Shown here in pieces: positions 44,496-54,600 of a DNA stretch of 64,000 bases. The notes under the pieces are model-generated. The model ran no database searches. It was not told the DNA's origin and saw only the letters and a list, made by a program, of their open reading frames with translations. Source of the stretch: an uncultured Acetatifactor sp. GTDB taxonomy: Bacteria > Bacillota > Clostridia > Lachnospirales > Lachnospiraceae. The stretch spans positions 1 to 64,000 of the forward strand of contig CAJULV010000006.1 of NCBI GenBank assembly GCA_910587555.1. Direction: 5' to 3'. Within the stretch, counting starts at the first letter, position 1. Each line of letters begins with the position of its first letter. The translations under genes and the position numbers were made by a program.

Positions 44496-44819
44496 TTACT
44501 TTCCCTTCAAACTCTCCATACAGGTATTGATAAAGTTCTTCTCTTCCGGCTTCAGAGTAGACCACGTCTGCAGCAGACGCTTCTGCTCTTCTGATAAATC
44601 AAGGACATTGCCGTCTTCCGTAAAGAACTGTGCCAAAGTAATTCCAAATGCATCGCATATTTTTTCCAGGGTAATAACGCCGGGAAGATTCTTTCCCTTT
44701 GTGATATCCGACAAAGCAGACTGTGAAATGCCGGTTGTCTGGGAAAGGCGATATTTTGTAATTCCTGTTTTTGCACATAGCTCAATAATTTTGGCCGGAA
44801 TATAATTTTCTATACACAA
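44496..44819 (-). CDS. XRE-family helix-turn-helix regulator
   Basis: A 107-aa DNA-binding protein. Residues about 8-65 form the HTH: IPAKIIELCAKTGITKYRLS then QTTGISQSALSDITKGKNLP. A C-terminal helical tail (SEEQKRLLQTWSTLKPEEKN) probably dimerises. It is first in the minus-strand cassette with the exported protein (37 bases downstream) and the metallopeptidase, and likely controls them. Its upstream region, 44820 onward, is AT-rich. Confidence 0.9.
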   Translation of the reverse strand: MCIENYIPAKIIELCAKTGITKYRLSQTTGISQSALSDITKGKNLPGVITLEKICDAFGITLAQFFTEDGNVLDLSEEQKRLLQTWSTLKPEEKNFINTCMESLKGK

Positions 44820-45797
44820 GCATTATACACCTCATTTCCGAAGTAATATAATGCTATTTTAAGTGGTTTTGTCCTAATTTATTAGAACTGAAAAACTGCC
44901 ATATATATTCCGGAAAAGAGAAGTAGACAGGTCAAAAAAATAACCATCTGTAAAATGGCGCCTGCGACGATATTCGTTACCTCCTGTCAGAATGATTGCA
45001 GGACTCCTTTATCTTATCATAATTTCTGCCGCTTGAAAAGATTATTTTTTAATGGTGAAGCAACGGAGGAGAAGCAGAGGTGTTATGAAGCAACGGTTGT
45101 TTTGCATGCAAGAAATGGAAGTCAGCATTTTGAGAAAGAAATGAGCAGGGAATTCTATTTTGGTTAGGCAGTTTTTATAAGGGCAGAATTTTGTGCTTTC
45201 ACAATAATCATTGGGAGATTTATTGTGGGAGAGATGAGAAAGAAAGACAACAGTTCTGACAGCCCCTGTTGCAAAGTCAAAATTGCGTTCTGTGTAACTT
45301 AATGAGAAAGAAAATCCCCAATAAAGTTATACTGCAGACCGCCAGGATTTACAGTGATGCCTCCGGAAAAATACCAGGCTGGCGGTCTGCAGTCGGGTTG
45401 TACTGCAAAGTCAACCGGTGCGCAGTATAAATTTCGGATATGTTGACAGTCCATGTAGAGTATGCTACTATGAAGCTGTCGTCAGTGAGTTTTATGTAAT
45501 CGCTGCTATTCAGGTAAGCGTCACGTATTGGTGTACCAGTCGGACACCTTATTTGCAGGGAAATTGGAAGCAGGTGATATGCAGACAGTATGAGCAGGGT
45601 ATTGTTTTATAATGGAAATTAAGTCCGTTATCAGTCGAAATCGTTTATGATCAGCATCAGTATTGAAAAACCAAAAACAACCCCCAAAGCAGCCCTAAAC
45701 TCAAAACCAAAACGAAAAGCAAAACCAGAACCAAAGCATATTGATACCTAAAGTTATTCCGCAACCCATACGCCCCAAGAAAGGAAGAAAAGCGCAA
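44820..45797. other. ~980-base gene-poor stretch before the large operon
   Basis: It contains the palindromic element copy B (45328-45408) and an A/C-rich run (45660-45740) rich in CCAAAA-like words. A 70-codon frame at 44955-45167 has no ribosome binding site or family and is not called. The stretch must contain the promoter of the operon starting at 45798; no box stands out. Confidence 0.5.
45328..45408 (+). repeat. ~82-bp palindromic element, copy B
   Basis: Outer arms CTGCAGACCGCCAG (45332-45345) and CTGGCGGTCTGCAG (45379-45392) form a perfect 14-bp stem with a 33-base loop, followed by TCGGGTTGTACTGCAAA. Copy A at 42344-42426 is the inverted partner. Confidence 0.8.
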
Positions 45798-47711
45798 ATG
45801 ATAAATCTGACCCAATTTCTGAAATCAGTAGACACCGCAACCGCCGAGATGTCCAGGGAGAAGTTGGAAGAAGTCATTCATGACATAGCCCGGACGCTGC
45901 CGGAAAAGGCACGGGAAGATTTTCTAATCAGGTTGGACATGATACATGGAATGAATGAGAACGCGGAAACACAGCAGGAAAATTCGGCGCAGGACTTTGA
46001 GCAGACAGGAAAGCTGCTGAAGGAGAAATTAGAGTGCATTGAAAACGGGGAAATGGCTCTGGAAGGGTGCATCAATGAGGAATATGACGATTGGTATGAC
46101 AGCAGTGACGATGAATTTTTATACAGTGATCCCCGGGGGGTACTGGACATAATCGAGAGCGCATGCCGGTTTGTACATCAGTGCATTGAACATGAGGCGT
46201 ATAAGGCCGGAGCCGAAATAGCCCGGATTCTCATAGGGCTGGAGATCATGGTGGACGGGGAATATCAGGAGTACATGGAGGAGCCTATAGATATCAATGA
46301 TCTGGAAAATTATCACCTGGGAAATATTGACTACAGGACATTGGTGATTGATGCGGCTCATGCAGCTTATTGCGCTTGCGGACTGTCGGACAGGGCCGAT
46401 GAGCTGTATCGGATTATGTATGATTCCGGCAGACAGGATATTTCCCTGGAAATGGTTATGCAGAGCGGCAGGGAGCTGCCGGATTGGGATGCCTTTCTGG
46501 GATTATGGATAGAATATTTGGGCAGTATCAATACAGACAGGGCGGAGAAGCTGCTGCGTGAAGCTTTGGAATTGGCCGGAGGCGGACCGCTGCTGCTTGA
46601 AAGTGCGCGGAAATACGGCGGAATACACCCGGAGCTTTACGAGCAGTATTTGACGGACATGCAGGGGAAAGCAGATGCGGAATCATTGCTGGAAGTAGGG
46701 GCAGAGGCAGTAGATTTTATAGGCAAAAAGGAGCTTGTCCGCAGCCGCATTGCCCTGTTAACCGGTGAAATTGCCTTGAGGCTTGACAGGCAGGAAGAAG
46801 CGGAAAAGTTTTGGCTGGAAGCCTTCCGCTCCGATACCAGAGTGGTAAACTATCTGAGGCTGGCAGTGGAATGCAGAGACTTTTCCGGGATACGGAAAGA
46901 GGCAGCAGAAATTTACCGGAAACGATATCCGCAGATTACAGAGGTCAGAAGTTTTATTCCTTTGTCCGGAGGCGGTAAGGAGAATCAGGTGGACGCGAAG
47001 ACGGTTTATATGCTGGCATTTCTGGGAGGAGAATTCTCTTTTGTCAGGGAAAAAGCCATGAGTTCGGGAGAAGCACTGGGGTGGAGTGCATCTTTTATGA
47101 AATGCGGACTGGCTGCATTTCTTTTGCTGCTTGCAGAGTGTTCAGAGAGGGAAAATATCATATTGCAGGGGGCGAATTTACACAATATTCCGCCGAAAAG
47201 CACCGGGTCCCAATCCATACCGGGAAACGCTGGGAAGCAAAACACCTCTCTGGAAAAAGGGAAGTCCCAAGATAGCAAAAAGCAAAATACATTGTCTGCG
47301 GGCGGCAGGGAAATGCTCCGGCAGATCGTCTCGGCAGTCGGTTTCAAAAAGGCAGACTACGAAAAGGGAACATTGAAAAACATTGCCGAAACCGATGAGG
47401 AATGGTTCTGGAACTGTTGGCAGCATTGGAGGAAAACGGTTTCTATTACCGCAGAGGAGCGGGCGGAGCTTATTCAATGGGTCGAAGAACTGATTACAAT
47501 GCGCGTAAAGGGTATTATGGAAGGAAATCATCGAAAATACTACAGAGAATGCGCGGCATACATAGCAGCCCTGGGAGAGGCGAAAGAGTCCGGGGGCGAG
47601 CAGAACGGTAAGCAGAATACGATGATGAAGTATATGAATTTGTATCCCCGGCGCAGTGCTTTTCGGGAGGATTTGCAGGGCTTCGGGATGAAAGATTACC
47701 GAAAGAAGTAA
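45798..47711 (+). CDS. Large helical-repeat protein, first gene of the three-gene operon
   Basis: 637 aa from the ATG at 45798 (AAGGAAG upstream; the open frame starts at 45741). Almost entirely helical: TPR-like pairs such as YRTLVIDAAHAAYCACGLSD, DRAEKLLREALELAGGGPLL and RIALLTGEIALRLDRQEEAE. The C-terminal KYYRECAAYIAALGEAKESG then LYPRRSAFREDLQGFGM resembles ends of DUF6880/SWIM-associated helical proteins. Near residues 480-510 is a Ser/Asn/Lys-rich linker. No enzyme motif is visible, so a scaffold or sensor role is likely. The helicase gene starts 48 bases downstream. Confidence 0.8.
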   Translation: MINLTQFLKSVDTATAEMSREKLEEVIHDIARTLPEKAREDFLIRLDMIHGMNENAETQQENSAQDFEQTGKLLKEKLECIENGEMALEGCINEEYDDWYDSSDDEFLYSDPRGVLDIIESACRFVHQCIEHEAYKAGAEIARILIGLEIMVDGEYQEYMEEPIDINDLENYHLGNIDYRTLVIDAAHAAYCACGLSDRADELYRIMYDSGRQDISLEMVMQSGRELPDWDAFLGLWIEYLGSINTDRAEKLLREALELAGGGPLLLESARKYGGIHPELYEQYLTDMQGKADAESLLEVGAEAVDFIGKKELVRSRIALLTGEIALRLDRQEEAEKFWLEAFRSDTRVVNYLRLAVECRDFSGIRKEAAEIYRKRYPQITEVRSFIPLSGGGKENQVDAKTVYMLAFLGGEFSFVREKAMSSGEALGWSASFMKCGLAAFLLLLAECSERENIILQGANLHNIPPKSTGSQSIPGNAGKQNTSLEKGKSQDSKKQNTLSAGGREMLRQIVSAVGFKKADYEKGTLKNIAETDEEWFWNCWQHWRKTVSITAEERAELIQWVEELITMRVKGIMEGNHRKYYRECAAYIAALGEAKESGGEQNGKQNTMMKYMNLYPRRSAFREDLQGFGMKDYRKK

Positions 47712-47759
47712 AAACAGGTAAAATAAGAATAGAAGTTTTTTAAATGAGGAAAGTACCTG

Positions 47760-50700
47760 ATGGGACTGATTGATTACATTTTCAGATTAGCAAAAAAACC
47801 GAAAGAATACCCCGAGAAAGAAGTCCCCGAGAAAGAAGTTTCCGGCAAATGCCGGGAGCTTCTGCAGTGGAGCCAATATCTCAATCACATCAGCAGTTCA
47901 GATCACTTTATTTCCCGCAGAGAATACACCAAAGAAATGCATCAATATGCCGAAACCATGGATTTTATCATTTCCATGGACGAAAATGATATTCTGGAAG
48001 ACTACTGCCGAAAGAATGGATTTTCGCTTTCCGCAGCCAGGGATTTATACCGAAAATATCAGAATATGGACGAGTTTGTCGGCGGGATAAATGATGCTTA
48101 TGTGAACGCGAAAATGACAGAAGAAAAGGTGTATTTAGACAATATATTAAAGGATATAGACCCCCAAATCAGCCTGGATGAAGACCAGAGAAAGGTGGTT
48201 CTGGCTGATGAGGATTACAGTCTGGTGATTGCAGGAGCCGGCGCCGGAAAGACCACTACCGTAGCAGCCAAAGTGAAATACTTGGTGGAAAAACAGGGAG
48301 TTTCTCCTAATCAGATTCTGATTATTTCCTTTACCAATAAAGCAGTGAAAGAGCTTCGGGACAAGATTCAAAAGAAGTTGGACATTCCCTGCCCCATTGC
48401 CACATTTCATGCCACAGGCAATGCCATTTTGCATAAGAATAATCCTGAACAACGAAATATTATTGACGGAAGCAAGCTGTATTATTGCGTACAAAATTAT
48501 TTCCGGGAGAAGGTTCTTCGGGATACCAGTGTGGTAAACAGCCTGATTCTTTTCTTTGCCTCTTACTTTGACGCGCCCTATGAAGGTGATGATATCAATC
48601 ACTTTTTTAACCATATGGCAAATGCAAATTATGCTACCATGCGCAGTGAACTGGATGATTTCCGGGAGGAGGTCATTGACAGAAAGAGCAGGAAAAAGAT
48701 TACGATTCAAAATGAAATTGTGCGGTCCATTCAGGAAGTGGAAATTGCCAATTTTCTGTATCTGCACAATATTGACTACATTTATGAACCAATCTATAAA
48801 TACAATATTACAATGTCCCAGAAACCCTATACTCCGGATTTTATGATTCAGCAGGGAGAGCATGTGGCCTATATCGAGCATTTCGGCATCACGGAGGACG
48901 GAAGGAATTTCCTATATGATGAGGAAGAACTGGCAGCATATAAAAAGGCCATTAATGATAAAGTAAAGCTGCACAGGCGGCATAATACCGAGTTGATTTA
49001 TACTTTTTCCTCCTTTAACGACGGCAGAAGCATCTCGGCTCATCTGGAGGAAAAGCTTTTCCATCACGGCTTTGAACTGAGTCGGCGTTCCGATGAAGAG
49101 ATTGTTAAAAAGCTGGTTGCTTCGGAAGAAAATAAATACATTAACCGCCTGGTATTTCTGGTCATCAATTTCATCAGGAATTTCAAGGTCAATGGATATG
49201 AAGAAAAAGATTTTGACAAATTGGCTCTTAAAACTACAAATGTAAGGACAAAATTATTTCTGAACATAGCCCATGCCTGCTTTTTGGAATACAAGAAATT
49301 GCTTGTGGAGAATCATGCAGTAGACTTCGAAGATATGATAAACGAGTCGGCAAGAGTCCTTACCGAAGTCAAGGAAATGAAACAAAAACTGGATTTTAAA
49401 TACCTGATTGTGGATGAGTATCAGGATATTTCCAGACAGCGTTTTGACCTGGTAAAATCCTTTTCTGAAGTGACGGATGCCAAGATCATGGCTGTGGGGG
49501 ATGACTGGCAGTCCATCTATGCCTTCAGCGGCTCCGATATTACTTTATTTACCCGGTTTGAAGAAAAAATGGGTTATGCCAGGCTTATGAAAATCGTGAG
49601 AACATACCGGAATTCCCAGGAAGTGATTGACATTGCGGGCAACTTTATTCAGAAGAATACCTCACAGATCAGGAAGTCTCTGCTTTCGCCGAAGCATATC
49701 CAGGAGCCGGTGATTATTTATACATATGACAGTTCGGCAAAGGACCCAAAGGCAGACCGCAGAAGCGGCATGAACTATGCTATGGCATACGCGGTTCAGA
49801 CAGCGCTGGAGCAGATTATAGATTACAACAAAAGGGAAGGAAAAGATTCCGAAAAATCTGCTATTCTGCTGCTGGGGCGGTTTAATTTTGATGGAGACAG
49901 ACTGGCGCGGACCGGTCTTTTTGAGTATGTGAGCAGAGGATCCAAAGTGAAGTCGGTGAACTATCCCGATCTGGATATCACATTTATGACAGCCCATGCA
50001 TCCAAGGGACTGGGCTACGATAATGTGATTGTGATAAACGGCCGGAATGAAACATATGGATTCCCGTCCAAGATTGAAGACGACCCTGTCTTATCTCTTG
50101 TGGTAAAAGAGGACAGGAGCATGCAATATGCAGAAGAACGACGGCTTTTCTATGTTGCCATGACCAGAACCAAAAACCGGGTCTATTTTATTGCGCCGGA
50201 AAAGAATCCTTCCGAGTTTTTATTGGAAATCAAAAGGGAATACGGGAATGTCTTTCTCCGCGGGAAATGGTCGGAGGAGGAACCTGTGGTTACAGGCAAA
50301 CATACATGCCCTGTCTGTGGATTTCCGCTGCAGCTTAAGTATAAACCGGCCTATGGACTGCGGCTTTATATCTGCACAAATGAACCGGAAGTCTGCAGCT
50401 TTATGACCAGTAATCTGCGGGGGAAAAAGCTTTCCGTCATGAAATGTCCCGACTGCTATGACGGGTATCTGATTGTGAAAAGTTCCGGGGCGAACGGCAC
50501 ATGTTTCCTTGGCTGCAGCAATTACAAGAATAACCGCCAGGGCTGCAATAAGACGGTTTCCATGCATGAGTATTATAAAATGATGGGGTATGACTCGGCG
50601 GAGATTGACGAATCCATATCCCAACATCATGTTTGGCGGAAAGAAAAGGATGTCCGGGAAAGTGGAAATATGAACTGCCAAAATGCACACTCGCATAAGA

Positions 50701-51596
50701 CGGATTGGCAGAGCGGGAATTGCCGGGATTTAGACCGGCAGCGGACAGAGAAGGATGTCCGGGAAAGTGGAAATATGAACTGCCAAAACGCAGGTCCGCA
50801 GAAGACTGATTGGCAGAGCAGGAACTGCCGGGATTTAGACCAGCAGCGGACAGAAAAGCAGAGCGGGAATTGCCAGGATTTAGACCAGCAGCGGACAGAA
50901 AAGCAGAGCGTGAACTGCCAGGGTTTAGACCAGCAGACAAAGCGGCAGAGCGGAAAGCCCCAGGCTGCGGAGGCCTCCCCAGAAGAAATAAAATCCCGGC
51001 ACAATGATTGGGAACGGGAGCTGATCGAGAAGACAAAAATGCAGGAAGTGGACGAATCCCGATATCCCTTTTATAAGGAACACAGTGTCCTGGAAATAGC
51101 GGGCACAGTACTCCAATGCCTGGTCAGCATAAGCGCCGGAAAGTATTATAATGACACCATTTTAATCAGAACCCTGTGCGGTTCCTCCGATCAAAGAATC
51201 CTGCAGGATAAATTATACCTGGTGCCGGAGTATAGAAAGCTTTCCTATCTGGACCGCGGCACTGTCCGCAAAATGGTGGCATGGCTGATAGACCGGCACT
51301 ATATTTTGGAAACAAAAGGATCCTATCCGGTACTGCACATTACCAACGAGGGGCTTTACTATAAGGAACACATGACACCGGGAAAGATGAAGAGCTTTGC
51401 GGAGCTGCTTGGCGGGACGGAAGGGAAAAGGAAGTCAAACAAGGCCAATGCCGGTGAAAAGTGGAGTGAAGAAGAGGACCAAAGGCTTGTACGGGAATTT
51501 GCTTCCGGCAAGTCCATTCCGGAAATAGCAGTTGCCCATAAGAGGAGTAACGGCGCGATACGGGCAAGGCTGATAAAACATGGATTGATGCAGTGA
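47760..51596 (+). CDS. SF1 helicase with zinc fingers, repeat linker, winged-helix and Myb-like C terminus
   Basis: 1278 aa. Helicase motifs: IAGAGAGKTTTVAAK (I, ~159), FTNKAVKELRDKI (Ia), VDEYQDISRQRFD (II, ~551), VGDDWQSIYAFSGS (III), VRTYRNSQEVI (IV), FMTAHASKGLGYDNVIV (V, ~742), RRLFYVAMTRTKNRVYF (VI). An insert at ~320-380 has YTPDFMI then YIEHFG, as in helicase-IV-type nuclease-like inserts, with His where a catalytic Lys would be expected. Two topoisomerase-type zinc ribbons (CPVCG and CPDC starts, ~850-930) follow. Then come Gln/Asp/Arg-rich tandem repeats (~963-1061), an RQC-like winged helix (~1085-1215) and a SANT/Myb-like end (WSEEEDQRLVREFASGKSIP). The final domain is rare in bacterial helicases. 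Confidence 0.9.
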   Translation: MGLIDYIFRLAKKPKEYPEKEVPEKEVSGKCRELLQWSQYLNHISSSDHFISRREYTKEMHQYAETMDFIISMDENDILEDYCRKNGFSLSAARDLYRKYQNMDEFVGGINDAYVNAKMTEEKVYLDNILKDIDPQISLDEDQRKVVLADEDYSLVIAGAGAGKTTTVAAKVKYLVEKQGVSPNQILIISFTNKAVKELRDKIQKKLDIPCPIATFHATGNAILHKNNPEQRNIIDGSKLYYCVQNYFREKVLRDTSVVNSLILFFASYFDAPYEGDDINHFFNHMANANYATMRSELDDFREEVIDRKSRKKITIQNEIVRSIQEVEIANFLYLHNIDYIYEPIYKYNITMSQKPYTPDFMIQQGEHVAYIEHFGITEDGRNFLYDEEELAAYKKAINDKVKLHRRHNTELIYTFSSFNDGRSISAHLEEKLFHHGFELSRRSDEEIVKKLVASEENKYINRLVFLVINFIRNFKVNGYEEKDFDKLALKTTNVRTKLFLNIAHACFLEYKKLLVENHAVDFEDMINESARVLTEVKEMKQKLDFKYLIVDEYQDISRQRFDLVKSFSEVTDAKIMAVGDDWQSIYAFSGSDITLFTRFEEKMGYARLMKIVRTYRNSQEVIDIAGNFIQKNTSQIRKSLLSPKHIQEPVIIYTYDSSAKDPKADRRSGMNYAMAYAVQTALEQIIDYNKREGKDSEKSAILLLGRFNFDGDRLARTGLFEYVSRGSKVKSVNYPDLDITFMTAHASKGLGYDNVIVINGRNETYGFPSKIEDDPVLSLVVKEDRSMQYAEERRLFYVAMTRTKNRVYFIAPEKNPSEFLLEIKREYGNVFLRGKWSEEEPVVTGKHTCPVCGFPLQLKYKPAYGLRLYICTNEPEVCSFMTSNLRGKKLSVMKCPDCYDGYLIVKSSGANGTCFLGCSNYKNNRQGCNKTVSMHEYYKMMGYDSAEIDESISQHHVWRKEKDVRESGNMNCQNAHSHKTDWQSGNCRDLDRQRTEKDVRESGNMNCQNAGPQKTDWQSRNCRDLDQQRTEKQSGNCQDLDQQRTEKQSVNCQGLDQQTKRQSGKPQAAEASPEEIKSRHNDWERELIEKTKMQEVDESRYPFYKEHSVLEIAGTVLQCLVSISAGKYYNDTILIRTLCGSSDQRILQDKLYLVPEYRKLSYLDRGTVRKMVAWLIDRHYILETKGSYPVLHITNEGLYYKEHMTPGKMKSFAELLGGTEGKRKSNKANAGEKWSEEEDQRLVREFASGKSIPEIAVAHKRSNGAIRARLIKHGLMQ
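50646..50943 (+). repeat. In-frame tandem repeats in the helicase linker
   Basis: Two ~105-base units starting AAGGATGTCC (50646, 50751), then about three 45-base units ending in CAGCAGCGGACAGAAAAG-like sequence. They encode 35- and 15-residue repeats around NCRDLDQQRTEK. The repeat number could vary by slippage. Confidence 0.85.
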
Positions 51597-51637
51597 ATAA
51601 AGGGATCAGCAGGAGAAGGATATAAGGAGAATTCAAG

Positions 51638-54600
51638 GTGGAGGAAAAAGATTTTTTATCAAAATTTTTTGAGGAAGTTGATATTCCTGGAATAATAACA
51701 GACGGAATAAAGAAGACGGCGGGGGAATACATTCAGAACCGAATCAGCTATCATAAATGGGAAAGAATATATGTCAATGCCGGGCAGACTGTTGCAGGCT
51801 TCGAACATGACGGCACGGAGGAGAGCCAAATCAGGAATATACTTTTTTGTGAAAAAAACATGAAAAAGCTTGCAAAAAAAATGTGGGATGCGGATTATTT
51901 TGCATTCGAAAAGATACTGAAAGAAAACATGCACAGCGTGTTGGAAGAAAGCAGTATGAGTACAGGCAATCAGGAGAATTGTCTGGAACATTTTGTGCAG
52001 ATTGTAATCGGGGATATCAGGAAGTGTATGCCCCAGAGAATAGAGCGTTCCCTGTGGATGGATACCAGAGAAAATACGTTGCAGATTCTGGATAATCAGA
52101 AACGCCAGTTTACGGAGAATGAAGAACTTCGGTACTTATTGTCGGATATCCGAAACCAGATGCAGGAAGGGAAGGACCGGGGGCAGGAAGGGAAGGATCA
52201 GGGGCAGGAATATCAGCGAAGCAGTAATCGTCAGAACGTAGTTTTTGACACGGTAGAAGGTATTGCGGAAGAAGACGAATGGCATCTGGCATCCATGCAG
52301 GATGGGGGATTTTCAGAGAATCCTGCCATACAGAAAAATATGGCGTTGGAGGCCATAAATCTCTGGAGAGAGGAGAGAGAAGCTTATCCGGGATGGTATG
52401 TGGCGCCGTATAAGATCTGTCAGAAAATATGGGGAAGAACAAGGGGATATGAATATTTAGTTGGAATAGGAATGCTGTCACTGGAGGAGGCATTTGCGCT
52501 GTGTTATGAGTTTGTCTGGCGCTGTGAGACAGGTAAGATATGCTATTCCGCCTGTCTTCAGAAAAATGTGTACGCAATATGGGAGCAATATCAGGCGTGT
52601 ATTGACAGAGAAAAAGGGTACCGGACCGAACAATGGTTTTATATCGGGACGATTCTGCTCAGAGAATATCGGGAAGAGGGCCGATATACAGAGTGGGAAA
52701 ATGTTTTCAAATGTTTACGGTCATATCAGGAGATTCCTTTGTGCGGGAAGGAAATTTTGGATGTAGAAGAGATAAAATGTGCATTTTCCAGATTTCAGAT
52801 CAGTAAAGTGAGAAGACTGTGTGACAGAACACGTTTGCCCCGGGAAGCCTATGCACTGCGGCTGCAGGTAATCGGCGTGCAGGCAGAATGCGGGGGTACG
52901 GAAGCAGCGCTGAGACAGGTCAGGCAATTGGAAATGGATTTGGAAGCAGAATGCGTATCCGAAGATGCAAAGAGACGGATTTTTGCCAATTCTCTGCAGG
53001 TTGTGTTGTTTCATATGGAAGCTTTATTACAGCAGGGGATTGCTTTTGTCAGCAGGGAGTATGAAAAATATCAGGAGCCGATCAATGAAATTTTAAACCG
53101 GGCAGAGCGCAGGAAGCGGTATTTTGACTGGGACGGGCTGCATGCGTGTGTGGAGAGTGCGCTATTAAAATGGCATGTAAAAGAATATGAGGAAAGCAGT
53201 CCGTTTGACCTGGAGAGGGAGAGCATTTCTCTCTCTGATTACGGGAATGGATGTGAGGAGAGCTATTATCTATACCGGGTAGTGGATGCAATGGCGATTC
53301 CCTTGATAAGTGATTGTGTAAATCTGTTGGGAAGCCTGGAGCGTGTATGGTTTGAAGCTTTGCAGGGACTGCAGCCGCAGCTGGCACTGTTTATGATGCT
53401 GCGGGGCAGTAAAAGCGATACGGCAAAGTATTGTTATAACCGCAGCAGGCTCATGCAGATGAGACAGGAAACCATTACAAGTCAGATTTGCTTTTTAAGG
53501 GATGTGCTGTTGGAAAATCGGGAGGAAATGGCGGAATTTACATCGCTGTACAGCGGAGGAGTCTGCCGTCAGCTGCGCAGTAATCTGCCGGAAATCATGA
53601 CGCGGTGCATGAGCAGATGTCCGGATGAAATGCAATGTGAGATTCTGACCATGTTAAAATGTGTGATGGAGACACCGGGATTAAACCTTGGCCAGAATAT
53701 GGGGCAGTTTATCAGAGGAATGATGAGACAGGTGTCTGAAAAGAATAAGATGAAGATGCTGGGGGAATTATTGGAGACAGATATTGTGGAGCATAAGGAT
53801 GTCCATGAAGAGGCAGCGGATCTATTTGATTTCTATTTTCGAAAAGAACACCTGGAACATTATGCAGAATTTTGTACCGTCAAGCCGGAAACCATTCTAT
53901 GGCTGCTTTCGGACAACGGAGATTCCCTATATGAGTGGCGGACAAAAATAGCAAGATTGCTGGTGGTCAGAAGCACAGGTGCTTTGACAGGGGAGCAGGA
54001 GACGGCCCTGACTCGTAAAATCTGGAGCAGGCTGGGTGATAACAAACTGCCGGATCTGCCCAATTATTATTTATGGAATTTTATGGAATTGGATTATGGG
54101 GATTCCGCCGTTCCGGCGGTATCCATCAAGGCCTGTTATCTCAAGAACGGAATGATGGCGGCTTTTGGGAACGAAGAGGGATGTAAGATTACCATGGGAG
54201 ACATTCGTTATCTGGAGGAGCTGCGGCTGGCATCCCGACATTTGGAGAAGGATTTCTGGACTCTGGATGAAGTCTGCCGGATTTATCAGGATGCCATAAG
54301 CTACTGGCAGATTTTGAAGGACAGGATAGAGAAAAATGTAAATGACTTACGCATAGGGGAATATCAGGACCGTGCACGGAAAATGTTCCGTACAATTGCA
54401 GAGGTCTATAGAAGCATATCGGGAGAATTGCCGGAGGATGTGCGCAGACAGGTAGGAAAAGTATTGGAGGAAGCCCGGGGATTCGAAATTGATGTATATG
54501 ATTTGAAGGTTTTATTTTTGGTGGAAGAGGACAAGCCGGGGTTTGCGGAAGCGGTTACGGAGGGGCTTTATTCGGATGAGGTGCATACAGTGATTGATGC

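Noticed and set aside
44955..45167. 70-codon plus-strand frame before the large operon
   Set aside because: Irregular composition, no ribosome binding site and no recognisable features.
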